A stretch of 6,473 nucleotides of DNA from Erysipelotrichaceae bacterium (GTDB taxonomy: Bacteria > Bacillota_I > Bacilli_A > Erysipelotrichales > Erysipelotrichaceae), in NCBI GenBank assembly GCA_003520745.1, contig DOUE01000025.1:109138-115610 (forward strand). Direction: 5' to 3'. Below, piece after piece: positions 1 to 6,001 of this stretch; position 1 is the first letter of the stretch, and the number at the start of each line of letters is the position of its first letter. The notes beneath the pieces were generated by a model that was not told the origin of the DNA, ran no database searches, and was given only the letters and a program-made list of their open reading frames with translations. The translations under genes and the position numbers were made by a program.

Positions 1-50
1 TCCCCTAAAGGTTGGACAAGCAGATACCGGTTACCGAGGAGTTCAGCCAT
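1..50 (-). CDS. prkC: Ser/Thr protein kinase, PrkC/PknB type, N-terminal fragment (cut by window edge)
   Basis: Only the first 16 codons plus two bases are present, reading MAELLGNRYLLVQPLG. This fits the very start of bacterial Hanks-type kinases, in which a short G-x-RY stretch leads into the first strand and the glycine-rich ATP loop (the final LG would begin L-G-x-G). The ATG is at 48-50 and is preceded by a strong GGAGGTG ribosome binding site (55-61) with good spacing. The gene overlaps the end of the PP2C phosphatase by 8 bases. In Bacillota a PASTA-domain membrane kinase (PrkC/Stk1/PknB) nearly always follows its cognate phosphatase; it phosphorylates proteins of cell wall synthesis, division and translation in response to muropeptides or lipid II. 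The kinase catalytic residues, membrane segment and PASTA repeats lie outside the window, so the identity rests on a short match and on context. Confidence 0.82.
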   Translation of the reverse strand, partial: MAELLGNRYLLVQPLG

Positions 51-783
51 GGCGCACCTCCGGTCTCGCGGTCGCGAGGATCACGGTGATGTTGTCGCTG
101 CCCCCCGCATCGTTGGCTGCGTCGATCAATCGGTCGCATAATGCCTGAGGGGGTTCTTTCTCATCCAGTATCCGTTGGATTTCTTCATCCTGAAGCATGG
201 AATGCAGGCCGTCGCTGGCGACTAAAAGAAGATCGAAGGGTTCTTCGATCGGATGGATGTCGATCCGGATGGCTTTGGAGATCCCCAGGGCGTTGGTCAA
301 CACATGGCGTTGGGGGTGGTTTTTCGTCTCTTCTTCACTGATCAATCCGCGTTGCAGCAGTTCGTAGACCAAGGAATGGTCGACGGTCAGTTGCGCGATG
401 CGATGGTCGAAAAAGCGATAAAGGCGGCTATCGCCGACGTTCACGCTGATGATTTTATCATCCACCTTCAAAAAACCGACCAAGGTCGTCCCCATTCCGA
501 AATAGTCGATCCGGTTGATCGATGCCGCGAACACGGCGTCGTTGGCATGCATGACCGCGCCATACAACCAGTTTTCCATCGTTTCGACACTGAGGCCGGG
601 ATGTTCGTCGAAATACTCGGCGATCTTGTCGCAGGCCATTTTGCTGGCGACCTCCCCGGCCTTCGCCCCGCCCATGCCGTCGCAAACCAATGCCAAAATC
701 GAGGACCCGTTTTGCTTGATGACGAACGCATCCTGGTTCATTTTCCTGTTTTTCCCGATATCGCTTCTACCCCAACAGATCAT
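43..783 (-). CDS. prpC: PP2C-family Ser/Thr protein phosphatase (PrpC/Stp)
   Basis: A 246-residue metal-dependent phosphatase, the usual length for the bacterial Stp/PrpC family and essentially only the catalytic domain, cytosolic, with no signal peptide or membrane segment. Family motifs occur in order: RKMNQD (13-18), the DGMGG motif (35-39), GMGTT (96-100), VGDSR (116-120), VDHS (134-137), LTNALG (162-167), ASDGL (189-193) and GSDNIT (228-233). Asp18, Asp35, Asp191 and Asp230 are the expected Mn/Mg ligands. The family removes phosphate from Ser/Thr residues modified by the neighbouring PrkC-type kinase and from the kinase itself. The ATG at 783 is chosen because AGGAG lies 6 bases upstream; a TTG at 801 is in frame but lacks such support. 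The gene begins inside the end of rlmN (17-base overlap) and its TGA stop overlaps the kinase start, so the three are probably cotranscribed and coupled. Confidence 0.95.
   Translation of the reverse strand: MICWGRSDIGKNRKMNQDAFVIKQNGSSILALVCDGMGGAKAGEVASKMACDKIAEYFDEHPGLSVETMENWLYGAVMHANDAVFAASINRIDYFGMGTTLVGFLKVDDKIISVNVGDSRLYRFFDHRIAQLTVDHSLVYELLQRGLISEEETKNHPQRHVLTNALGISKAIRIDIHPIEEPFDLLLVASDGLHSMLQDEEIQRILDEKEPPQALCDRLIDAANDAGGSDNITVILATARPEVRHG
55..61 (-). promoter_or_regulatory. Ribosome binding site of the kinase gene, inside the phosphatase gene
   Basis: On the - strand the bases read GGAGGTG, an almost perfect match to the anti-Shine-Dalgarno complement, ending a few bases before the ATG at 48-50. 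It lies within the last codons of the phosphatase gene, and the kinase ATG precedes the phosphatase TGA. This strong site decides the kinase start and suggests that ribosomes ending the phosphatase can restart on the kinase. Confidence 0.8.
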
Positions 784-1822
784 CCAATTCTCCTCTCTCA
801 ACCTTCGCCCTCAATTGTCCGCAGGCGGCATCGATGTCCGCCCCGTGCTCTTGGCGCAAGGTGCATTTCACATTCAGTTTGCATAAACGGTCGTAGAACG
901 CCATGGCCTGGGGGAAACTGACCCCTTTGAACCCGTGTTCGTCGACTGCGTTATAGGGAATCAGATTCACATAGGCATTGAGCCCTTTGATCAGGTGCGC
1001 CAACTGCGTGGCGTGTTCGGGTTGGTCGTTGACCCCTTTCAAGAGAATGTATTCGAAGGTGATCCGACGATTGTTCAGACCCGCGTATTCGCGGATCGCA
1101 TCCATCAGTTCACCCAACGGATAGGCCTTGTTGATGGGCATCAAACGGGTCCTGAGTTCATCGTTGGGGGCGTGGAGGGAAATCGCCAGGTTGTACTGGA
1201 CGTTTTCATGGGCGAAGCGACGGATCTTGTCCGCGATGCCGCAGGTGGAGACGGTGATGTGCCGCGCCCCGATCGCCAAGCCCTTGTCGTGGTTGATCGT
1301 GTTCATGAAGTCCATCACGTTCTCATAGTTGTCGAAGGGTTCGCCCGTGCCCATGATGACCACGTGGCTGACCCGTTCTTGTTCTTTGTCGAGTTCGCGT
1401 TGCACATACATGATCTGGGCGACCATTTCACCCGAGGTCACATCGCGTGTTTTCTTCAAGAGTCCGCTGGCGCAGAACGCACAGCCCATGTTGCATCCGA
1501 TCTGGGAGGTCACGCAGACCGATTTCCCGTAATCGTAGTGCATCAGGACGGTTTCGGCCAGACTCCCGTCTTGGAGCCGGAAGAGATACTTGACGGTCCC
1601 GTCGGACGAAACCATCCGTTTCACAAGCCGAAGCGGATCGATGACGTATTTTTCTTTGAGCCGCTCCCGCATTTCATTGGAAAGGTCGCTCATCTCATCG
1701 AAGGACCCGACCCGTTTGCGATATAGCCACTGGAAAAGCTGTTGGGAGCGGAACTTCTTCCAACCTTCGCCCAACATGCTCTCTTCCATTTTTTCATAAC
1801 TGTAATCATAGATTGTTTTCAA
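767..1822 (-). CDS. rlmN: Dual-specificity RNA methyltransferase RlmN (23S rRNA A2503 / tRNA A37, radical SAM)
   Basis: A 351-residue radical SAM enzyme, close to the usual 345-370. RlmN methylates carbon 2 of A2503 in 23S rRNA at the peptidyl transferase centre and A37 of some tRNAs. The 4Fe-4S motif CNMGCAFC is at 110-117 (Cys110, 114, 117) and the GTGEP SAM-binding motif at 158-162. Cys103, in SVCVTSQIGC, and Cys334, in DIDAACGQL, correspond to the two catalytic cysteines of E. coli RlmN (118 and 355), so the protein should be active. It reads RRELGxD-like as RQEHGADIDAACGQ, typical of RlmN rather than the resistance enzyme Cfr, but phylogeny would be needed to be formal. The start is a TTG at 1820-1822 behind GGTGGTGA; an in-frame TAA just upstream excludes a longer form, and the N-terminus aligns with known RlmN. 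It lies 27 bases after rsmB and its TAG stop is inside the phosphatase gene. Confidence 0.96.
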   Translation of the reverse strand: MKTIYDYSYEKMEESMLGEGWKKFRSQQLFQWLYRKRVGSFDEMSDLSNEMRERLKEKYVIDPLRLVKRMVSSDGTVKYLFRLQDGSLAETVLMHYDYGKSVCVTSQIGCNMGCAFCASGLLKKTRDVTSGEMVAQIMYVQRELDKEQERVSHVVIMGTGEPFDNYENVMDFMNTINHDKGLAIGARHITVSTCGIADKIRRFAHENVQYNLAISLHAPNDELRTRLMPINKAYPLGELMDAIREYAGLNNRRITFEYILLKGVNDQPEHATQLAHLIKGLNAYVNLIPYNAVDEHGFKGVSFPQAMAFYDRLCKLNVKCTLRQEHGADIDAACGQLRAKVERGELDDLLG

Positions 1823-1860
1823 GGTATCACCACCCCGTATTTTAACACATTACGGGTTTC
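1823..1860 (-). other. rsmB-rlmN junction: small inverted repeat and possible weak internal -10
   Basis: A 6-base-pair inverted repeat (TACGGG at 1851-1856 with CCCGTA at 1834-1839, 11-base loop) spans the rsmB stop codon. It has no T run after it on the - strand, so it is not a terminator. Its last arm adjoins the GGTGGTGA ribosome binding site of rlmN. Within the loop and arm the - strand reads TGTTAAAAT (1839-1847), resembling an extended -10 box with one mismatch, but there is no -35 box and the leader would be only about 10 bases. Whether either has a function is unclear. Confidence 0.25.
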
Positions 1861-3100
1861 TTTGCATTTGCGCGATGTAGAATCCATCGGTCTCTTGTTC
1901 AAAGGGAAAGATCGTACGTTCCCTGACCAGGACAAACTCTTCGTTGTTTTTCAGGAAAGATTCCACCTGGGTCTGATTCTCTTTTTTGTTGAGGGTGCAG
2001 GTAGAATAGACCAACGTGCCCCCGGCTTTCACCCGTCTTCCCGCTTCTTCCAGAAGTTGTCTTTGCAGGAGTTGAAGGTCGTCAAGATCGCTTGGGCGGA
2101 TCCTTGCCTTGATGTCGGGTTTCCGGCGCAATACGCCCAAGCCCGAACACGGGACATCCGCCAAGACGGAATCGAAACGTCGGTCTTGAAGGACGCTTGC
2201 ACAATCGCGGCTGTCGCAGGCGAAGGGTTCGACGATCGTAACCCCCAGTTTCAGCATCCCTTCCTGGATCAGCCTGACCCGGTGTTCATGCAGGTCCAGC
2301 GCTACGATCCGTCCGGTATCGCGCATATCGAACGCCATGCCTGCGGTCTTCGTTCCCGGCGCGGCGCAGAGATCCAATATCTCCATCCCCGGTTTCGCAC
2401 CCACCCAGGAGACCACCATCTGGCTGGCTTCATCCTGCAAGATCCCTTTTCCATCCTTAAACCATTCGCTTTCAAGGAAATTGCCTTGATAGCGAAGCGC
2501 ATCCTCGACCAGCTTCCCCGGAGAAAACCTTGAATCTTCAAGCATTTCTTCCTTGCTGGATTTCAAAGGATTGACCTTGATGCTGGTCTGTACGTTCTGG
2601 ATCAGACTATACGCGCATTTCAGCGCGTCTTCTTTCCCGTATTGCTTCACCCACATTTTCAAGATCCAGGTCGGAAGGCTCGTATTCAGTGCAACGCGTT
2701 CGAGTTCGTCCTCATGGTCGATGTCGATTTTGCCTTCTTCGATGATTCTACGCAATACGGCGTTGATCAACCCGGTCGCCGACCCGCGGTGTTTCTGGCG
2801 CAGGATCGACTGCGCTTCGTCCAGAACGGCGTAATCGGGGACTTTATCGAGGAACATCAGCTGATAGACGCACATGTCCAAAAGGGATGCGACCAAGGCA
2901 TCCGGTTCTTTCTGCACTTGTTTCTTCCATCGGTTGCGGCAGTAGATCTGGTTCTGCAGCGTCCCGTAGACCAACTGCGTAATCAATCCGCGGTCGATCG
3001 GACGGGCCTCGTCCAAGCGTTGTTTCAAACTTAGATTCGCATAGGCTTGTTTCGTCAATACGCCGTGGATCAACTCGACGGCGAGATAGCGTGCGTTCAT
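1850..3100 (-). CDS. rsmB: 16S rRNA (cytosine-967-C5)-methyltransferase RsmB
   Basis: A 416-residue protein, slightly shorter than the usual 430-450. RsmB (Sun/Fmu) makes m5C967 in 16S rRNA before 30S assembly is complete. The N-terminal part, about residues 1-130, is the NusB-like RNA-binding domain (RGLITQLVYGTL at 37-48, VLDEAQSIL and GLINAVLR at about 92-117). The C-terminal Rossmann-fold methyltransferase has the SAM motif LDLCAAPGTKT (242-252), an acidic SAM-ribose site at VALDLHEHR (266-274), the catalytic-loop DVPCSGLG (315-322) with Cys318, and YSTCTL (365-370) with Cys368. In m5C methyltransferases these two cysteines are the releasing and nucleophilic residues, and both are present. 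The NusB-like domain and the GxLxRxPDIK-type sequence argue for RsmB over RsmF. The ATG at 3098-3100 follows priA by 7 bases and its GAGGG ribosome binding site shares bases with the priA stop. Confidence 0.96.
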   Translation of the reverse strand: MNARYLAVELIHGVLTKQAYANLSLKQRLDEARPIDRGLITQLVYGTLQNQIYCRNRWKKQVQKEPDALVASLLDMCVYQLMFLDKVPDYAVLDEAQSILRQKHRGSATGLINAVLRRIIEEGKIDIDHEDELERVALNTSLPTWILKMWVKQYGKEDALKCAYSLIQNVQTSIKVNPLKSSKEEMLEDSRFSPGKLVEDALRYQGNFLESEWFKDGKGILQDEASQMVVSWVGAKPGMEILDLCAAPGTKTAGMAFDMRDTGRIVALDLHEHRVRLIQEGMLKLGVTIVEPFACDSRDCASVLQDRRFDSVLADVPCSGLGVLRRKPDIKARIRPSDLDDLQLLQRQLLEEAGRRVKAGGTLVYSTCTLNKKENQTQVESFLKNNEEFVLVRERTIFPFEQETDGFYIAQMQRNP

Positions 3101-3110
3101 GGTTCCCTCA
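3101..3110 (-). promoter_or_regulatory. Stop codon of priA fused to the ribosome binding site of rsmB
   Basis: On the - strand the bases read TGAGGGAACC directly before the rsmB ATG. The first three bases are the priA stop codon, and GAGGG, which uses its last two bases, is the Shine-Dalgarno sequence. A ribosome terminating on priA therefore sits on the start site of rsmB, a typical arrangement for coupled translation. This is seen in the sequence; coupling itself is inferred. Confidence 0.7.
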
Positions 3111-5255
3111 CATCAAGGCTAAAGGATTGACGTCGACCGTCAACTCGACATCCCCCTTCAGCTCGTTTTCATCCAGTAATCTCCAGACGGCGTTTCGCAT
3201 CGTGTCCAGGGTCTTCCCTTTGAGGATGATCCGGCTGCGATACGCCCCTTTGGTTTTGCCTAGATCCACCGGACCCAGAATCCTGAAGTCTTGGTTCGCG
3301 GCGAACCACATCGCCGCATCCTTCGCGCATTCGAGCGCGGAATCATGCGTCTTCGAGGTATATTCAAGGGCGATCAGATAGGTGTAGGGCGGATTCTGCC
3401 CGATTTTGCGATAGCGCATCTCGATCGAGAAGAAGCGAAGATAGTCATGCTTCAAAGCGCATTGGATTGCGTAATGGTCGGTTGCGGAGGTTTGGACCAA
3501 CACCTGTCCCTTCCCCTCGCCCCGTCCGCTTCGTCCCGCGGCCTGCACCAACAGCGCGAAGGTTTCTTCGACGCTCCGGACATCGCTGCGCAAAAGCGCC
3601 TGGTCGACGCCCAATACGACGGCGAGCGTGACATTGGGGATGTCCAAGCCCTTGGCGATCATCTGGGTCCCCAAGAGAATGTCGCTTTCATGGTCTTCGA
3701 ACTGCTTCAACAAGTCGCGGTGACTATCCTTGCGTTGGGTGGAATCGCTGTCCATCCGGGTGATGCGCGCTTGCGGGAAGGTTTGGCGAAGTTCTTCTTC
3801 GACTTTCTGCGTCCCCGATCCGATCATCCGCAAATGGTTCCCCTGACATTCGGGGCAACGCGATCCGAGTTGCCGGGTGTTTCCGCAATTGTGGCATTTC
3901 AAGATCCCGTCTTCTTTGTGGACGCTCATCGGCCGGTCGCATTCCGTACACATCTCGACATGCCCGCAATCCACGCACTGCAGGACGGGGGCGTAGCCCC
4001 GTTTATTAAGCAGGATTAGAATCTGTTCTTTTTTATCCAAGCGATCCGCGATCGCTTCGCGTATTTCTTGCGCCACCTGCATCCTGACCCGGGGTTTCAC
4101 CAGGACCACCTCAGGCAAGACCCCGGCGATCCGACCGTCGAGTTCGACGAGTTCATAGACGCCTTTTTTCGCCCGTGCATAGGTATCCAGCGACGGCGTC
4201 GCGCTTCCCAGGACCACTTTCGCATGGAAGTGCCGCGCACGTTCCATCGCGACGTCCCGGCAATGGTATTTGGGGGAAACATCCTGTTTATAGCTGTTGT
4301 CATGTTCTTCGTCCAACACGATCAGACGAAGGTTGGTGAACGGCAGCCAGATGGCGGAACGCGTCCCCACGACCACGGCCGCATCGCCCTGTTTGACGCG
4401 GGTGTATTGCTGGAAACGCTGGTTGTCGTTAAGTTGCGAATGGTACAGGATGACGTCTTGCCCGAAGCGTTCTTCGACCCGTTTGACCATCTGGGGCGTC
4501 AAAGAGATCTCCGGGACCAGAATCAACGCCTGACCGTGGTTGTCGATGACTTCCTGGGCGAGTTGGAGATAGACCTCGGTCTTCCCCGATCCGGTCGGGC
4601 CAAGCAGGCAAACGACACCGTTGGCGGTCTCGCGGATCTTCTTCAATGCCTCTTCCTGCGTTTGACTCAATCGATAGCCGATTTCCTTGGTTTCCACCGG
4701 CTTGACCCGATAGACCGCATCGATGTTCTTTTTATCCAGCCAACCATGTTTCACCATGGTTTCGATTTTACTTCCGTATTCTTCCTTGGCATCGCGCAAG
4801 CGCATGCCTTCCTTCGCTTTGATTTCCTCATAGATATCGATGTATCTTGAATCCACCGTATTATCGCCGGCGAAGACCCACAGCTCGCTCACCGGCTTGC
4901 GGGTGGTATCCCTAGGATTGAGATAGCGCGGCAACATCGTTTGGAAACAGGCGATGACCGGGGAAACGGTCGCATAGGAAAGCCACAAACCCAATTGAAA
5001 CAACTCCTCGTTCAAGACCGGCGTTTCATCCAAAACGGACAGAATCGACGCCAATTGATAACCGGCTTCGGTTTCGAATTGTTCTTTCGTTTTGTGGGTC
5101 TCTTCGCTTTTCGCCACGAAACCGATCACTTTCTTACGGTTGAACACGACTTCGACGCGTTGACCCGGACGCAGTGAAAACCCGTCCGCACAATAGGTGT
5201 AGGTCGAATTGAGATGCATCGTGCGATGTTGGATCCAGATCTGGGCGAGGTTCAT
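3108..5255 (-). CDS. priA: Primosomal protein N', replication restart helicase PriA
   Basis: A 715-residue superfamily 2 helicase that binds stalled or collapsed forks and reloads the replicative helicase through the primosome. It is shorter than B. subtilis PriA (about 805) and near the E. coli length (about 732). Visible parts: a 3'-end-binding N-terminal domain (about 1-105, with PGQRVEVVFNRKKVIGFV near 30-47), a winged-helix-like stretch (about 135-190), Walker A GPTGSGKT (219-226), DEEH (315-318), GSATPSLDTY (350-359), a zinc-binding insert with eight cysteines (427, 430, 436, 439, 454, 457, 467, 470), GTQMIAKGLD (529-538), and motif VI as QAAGRSGRGEGKG (571-583). The C-terminal domain ends in VDVNPLALM. 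The ATG at 5253-5255 is chosen because GGAG lies 6 bases upstream and the protein then begins like other PriA proteins; a TTG further upstream would run through the promoter. It is the first gene of the operon. Confidence 0.97.
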   Translation of the reverse strand: MNLAQIWIQHRTMHLNSTYTYCADGFSLRPGQRVEVVFNRKKVIGFVAKSEETHKTKEQFETEAGYQLASILSVLDETPVLNEELFQLGLWLSYATVSPVIACFQTMLPRYLNPRDTTRKPVSELWVFAGDNTVDSRYIDIYEEIKAKEGMRLRDAKEEYGSKIETMVKHGWLDKKNIDAVYRVKPVETKEIGYRLSQTQEEALKKIRETANGVVCLLGPTGSGKTEVYLQLAQEVIDNHGQALILVPEISLTPQMVKRVEERFGQDVILYHSQLNDNQRFQQYTRVKQGDAAVVVGTRSAIWLPFTNLRLIVLDEEHDNSYKQDVSPKYHCRDVAMERARHFHAKVVLGSATPSLDTYARAKKGVYELVELDGRIAGVLPEVVLVKPRVRMQVAQEIREAIADRLDKKEQILILLNKRGYAPVLQCVDCGHVEMCTECDRPMSVHKEDGILKCHNCGNTRQLGSRCPECQGNHLRMIGSGTQKVEEELRQTFPQARITRMDSDSTQRKDSHRDLLKQFEDHESDILLGTQMIAKGLDIPNVTLAVVLGVDQALLRSDVRSVEETFALLVQAAGRSGRGEGKGQVLVQTSATDHYAIQCALKHDYLRFFSIEMRYRKIGQNPPYTYLIALEYTSKTHDSALECAKDAAMWFAANQDFRILGPVDLGKTKGAYRSRIILKGKTLDTMRNAVWRLLDENELKGDVELTVDVNPLALM

Positions 5256-5276
5256 TGGCGACTCCGTTTCGGGTAC

Positions 5277-5305
5277 ATTATACACTATCCGACATGACGT
5301 AAAAA
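5277..5305 (-). promoter_or_regulatory. Probable sigma-A promoter of the priA-rsmB-rlmN-prpC-prkC operon
   Basis: On the - strand a perfect -10 box TATAAT lies at 5277-5282. With a 17-base spacer the -35 position is 5300-5305 and reads TTTTTA, a weak match to TTGACA. The expected transcript start is near 5270, giving an untranslated leader of only about 15 bases before the priA ATG at 5255, just enough for its GGAG ribosome binding site. It lies directly behind the gmk terminator, which supports a new transcription unit starting here. The poor -35 suggests modest strength or help from an activator. Confidence 0.7.
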
Positions 5306-5316
5306 AGGGCGAATAC

Positions 5317-5343
5317 AAAAACACAATCCGCAAGGGATTGTGT
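5317..5343 (-). terminator. Rho-independent terminator of gmk
   Basis: Read on the - strand, a perfect 9-base-pair stem (ACACAATCC at 5335-5343 pairing with GGATTGTGT at 5321-5329) encloses a 5-base loop and runs into five T residues overlapping the stem foot (5317-5321). It starts 6 bases after the gmk stop codon. The stem is only moderately GC-rich and the T run is short, so some read-through into priA is possible; a second run of T lies at 5301-5306. On the + strand no T run follows the stem, so it should act on gmk only. Confidence 0.8.
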
Positions 5344-5349
5344 CCGTGT

Positions 5350-5916
5350 TTATTCCATGTGGCGTTTGATGATCAGCGAGATGATCTGCGCTGCGAGTTT
5401 GGGGTCTTCGTTACAAACCACGAATTTATAATGCCCGATCAGTTCCATTTCCTTGGAAGCTTTCGAAAGACGTTGTTGGACGATTTCTTCCGCTTCGGTA
5501 CGACGTCCGCGGATTCTCTTCTCCAGTTCTTCCATGCTGGGCGGGACGATGAAGATCGTCAACGCGTCCTTCACTTTTTCCTTGATCTGGGTCGCGCCTT
5601 GGACTTCGATCTCCAATAAAACATTCTTTCCTTCGTTGCGCAGTTTCTCGACATAGGCGGCCTGGGTGCCGTAGTAGTTTCCGACAAACTCCGCATATTC
5701 AAGCAGTTCCCCTTTCTTGATCGCTTCCATGAAACGATCGCGGGTGACGAACAGATAATCGACCCCGTCGCGTTCGCTGGGACGTCGCGTACGGGTTGTC
5801 ATTGAAACGGAATAAGCGATGTTCAGTTCGGGGTCGTCGATGAACTGGTCACGTACGGTTCCTTTACCGACGCCGCTGGGTCCGCTTAATATGATGAGTA
5901 ACCCTTTCTTTGGCAT
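5350..5916 (-). CDS. gmk: Guanylate kinase
   Basis: A 188-residue cytosolic enzyme that converts GMP or dGMP and ATP to GDP or dGDP and ADP; it is essential for GTP supply and, in Bacillota, is a target of the alarmone (p)ppGpp. The length is slightly below the usual 200-210. The P-loop SGPSGVGKGT is at 11-20. The GMP-binding region follows as SVSMTTRTRRP (36-46) and DGVDYLFV (50-57), then EYAEFVGNYYGT (73-84) and LEIEVQGA (101-108). The lid and arginine region reads IRGRRTEAEEIVQQRL (135-150), and YKFVVCNED (163-171) matches the family's C-terminal YDYVVVNDD-type segment. No key residue appears missing. The ATG at 5914-5916 is preceded by AGAGGTG with good spacing. It is followed at once by a terminator, so unlike in B. 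subtilis it is probably not cotranscribed with the genes downstream. Confidence 0.97.
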   Translation of the reverse strand: MPKKGLLIILSGPSGVGKGTVRDQFIDDPELNIAYSVSMTTRTRRPSERDGVDYLFVTRDRFMEAIKKGELLEYAEFVGNYYGTQAAYVEKLRNEGKNVLLEIEVQGATQIKEKVKDALTIFIVPPSMEELEKRIRGRRTEAEEIVQQRLSKASKEMELIGHYKFVVCNEDPKLAAQIISLIIKRHME

Positions 5917-5939
5917 GGCACACCTCTTTCTTTCTATTT

Positions 5940-5967
5940 ATGATACTACACAATCCCGCATTTTCAA
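5940..5967 (-). promoter_or_regulatory. Probable sigma-A promoter of gmk
   Basis: On the - strand the -35 box TTGAAA (5962-5967) and the -10 box TATCAT (5940-5945) each match the sigma-A consensus at five of six positions and are separated by 16 bases. The transcript would start near 5933, leaving a leader of roughly 17 bases with the AGAGGTG ribosome binding site at 5921-5927. The promoter occupies the place where the -35 region of the divergent rqcH promoter would lie. Confidence 0.65.
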
Positions 5968-5970
5968 ATA

Positions 5971-5979
5971 TGTTATAAT
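5971..5979 (+). promoter_or_regulatory. Extended -10 promoter of rqcH
   Basis: The bases TGTTATAAT form a perfect extended -10 element (TG, any base, TATAAT). No convincing -35 box is found 16-18 bases upstream (5950-5957), which is usual for extended -10 promoters. The transcript would begin near 5986, and an AAGAAGG ribosome binding site (5989-5995) sits 6 bases before the rqcH ATG at 6002, so the leader would be very short. Confidence 0.7.
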
Positions 5980-6001
5980 GTTTTGCGAAAGAAGGTTGAA
6001 T

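Noticed and set aside
784..801. N-terminal extension of the phosphatase from a TTG at 801
   Set aside because: The 6 extra residues include the codons that form the AGGAG ribosome binding site of the ATG at 783, and family members begin near that ATG.
935..1726. Long + strand open frame (263 codons) opposite rlmN
   Set aside because: It is antisense to a gene with intact radical SAM motifs, has no recognisable domain and no start context. It mirrors the codon bias of the true gene.
767..1822. Cfr-type resistance methyltransferase instead of RlmN
   Set aside because: The C-terminal DIDAACGQL segment, the N-terminal alignment and the chromosomal context next to rsmB and the phosphatase all fit RlmN.
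1742..2533. Long + strand open frame (263 codons) across the rsmB/rlmN junction
   Set aside because: It is antisense to rsmB with all motifs conserved on the other strand; its composition is that of a shadow frame.
4068..4850. Long + strand open frame (260 codons) opposite priA
   Set aside because: Shadow of the priA coding strand, rich in Asp, His, Phe and Arg as expected for a reversed frame, with no family match recognised. The same holds for the + strand frames at 253-921 and 3291-4019.
5256..5333. N-terminal extension of PriA by 26 residues from a TTG
   Set aside because: The start would lie in the gmk terminator loop and the extension crosses the -10 box; the ATG at 5255 has a ribosome binding site and matches the PriA N-terminus.
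5209..5619. + strand open frame (136 codons) across the gmk-priA gap
   Set aside because: It runs through the priA promoter and the gmk terminator and then antisense to gmk; no ribosome binding site and no known domain.
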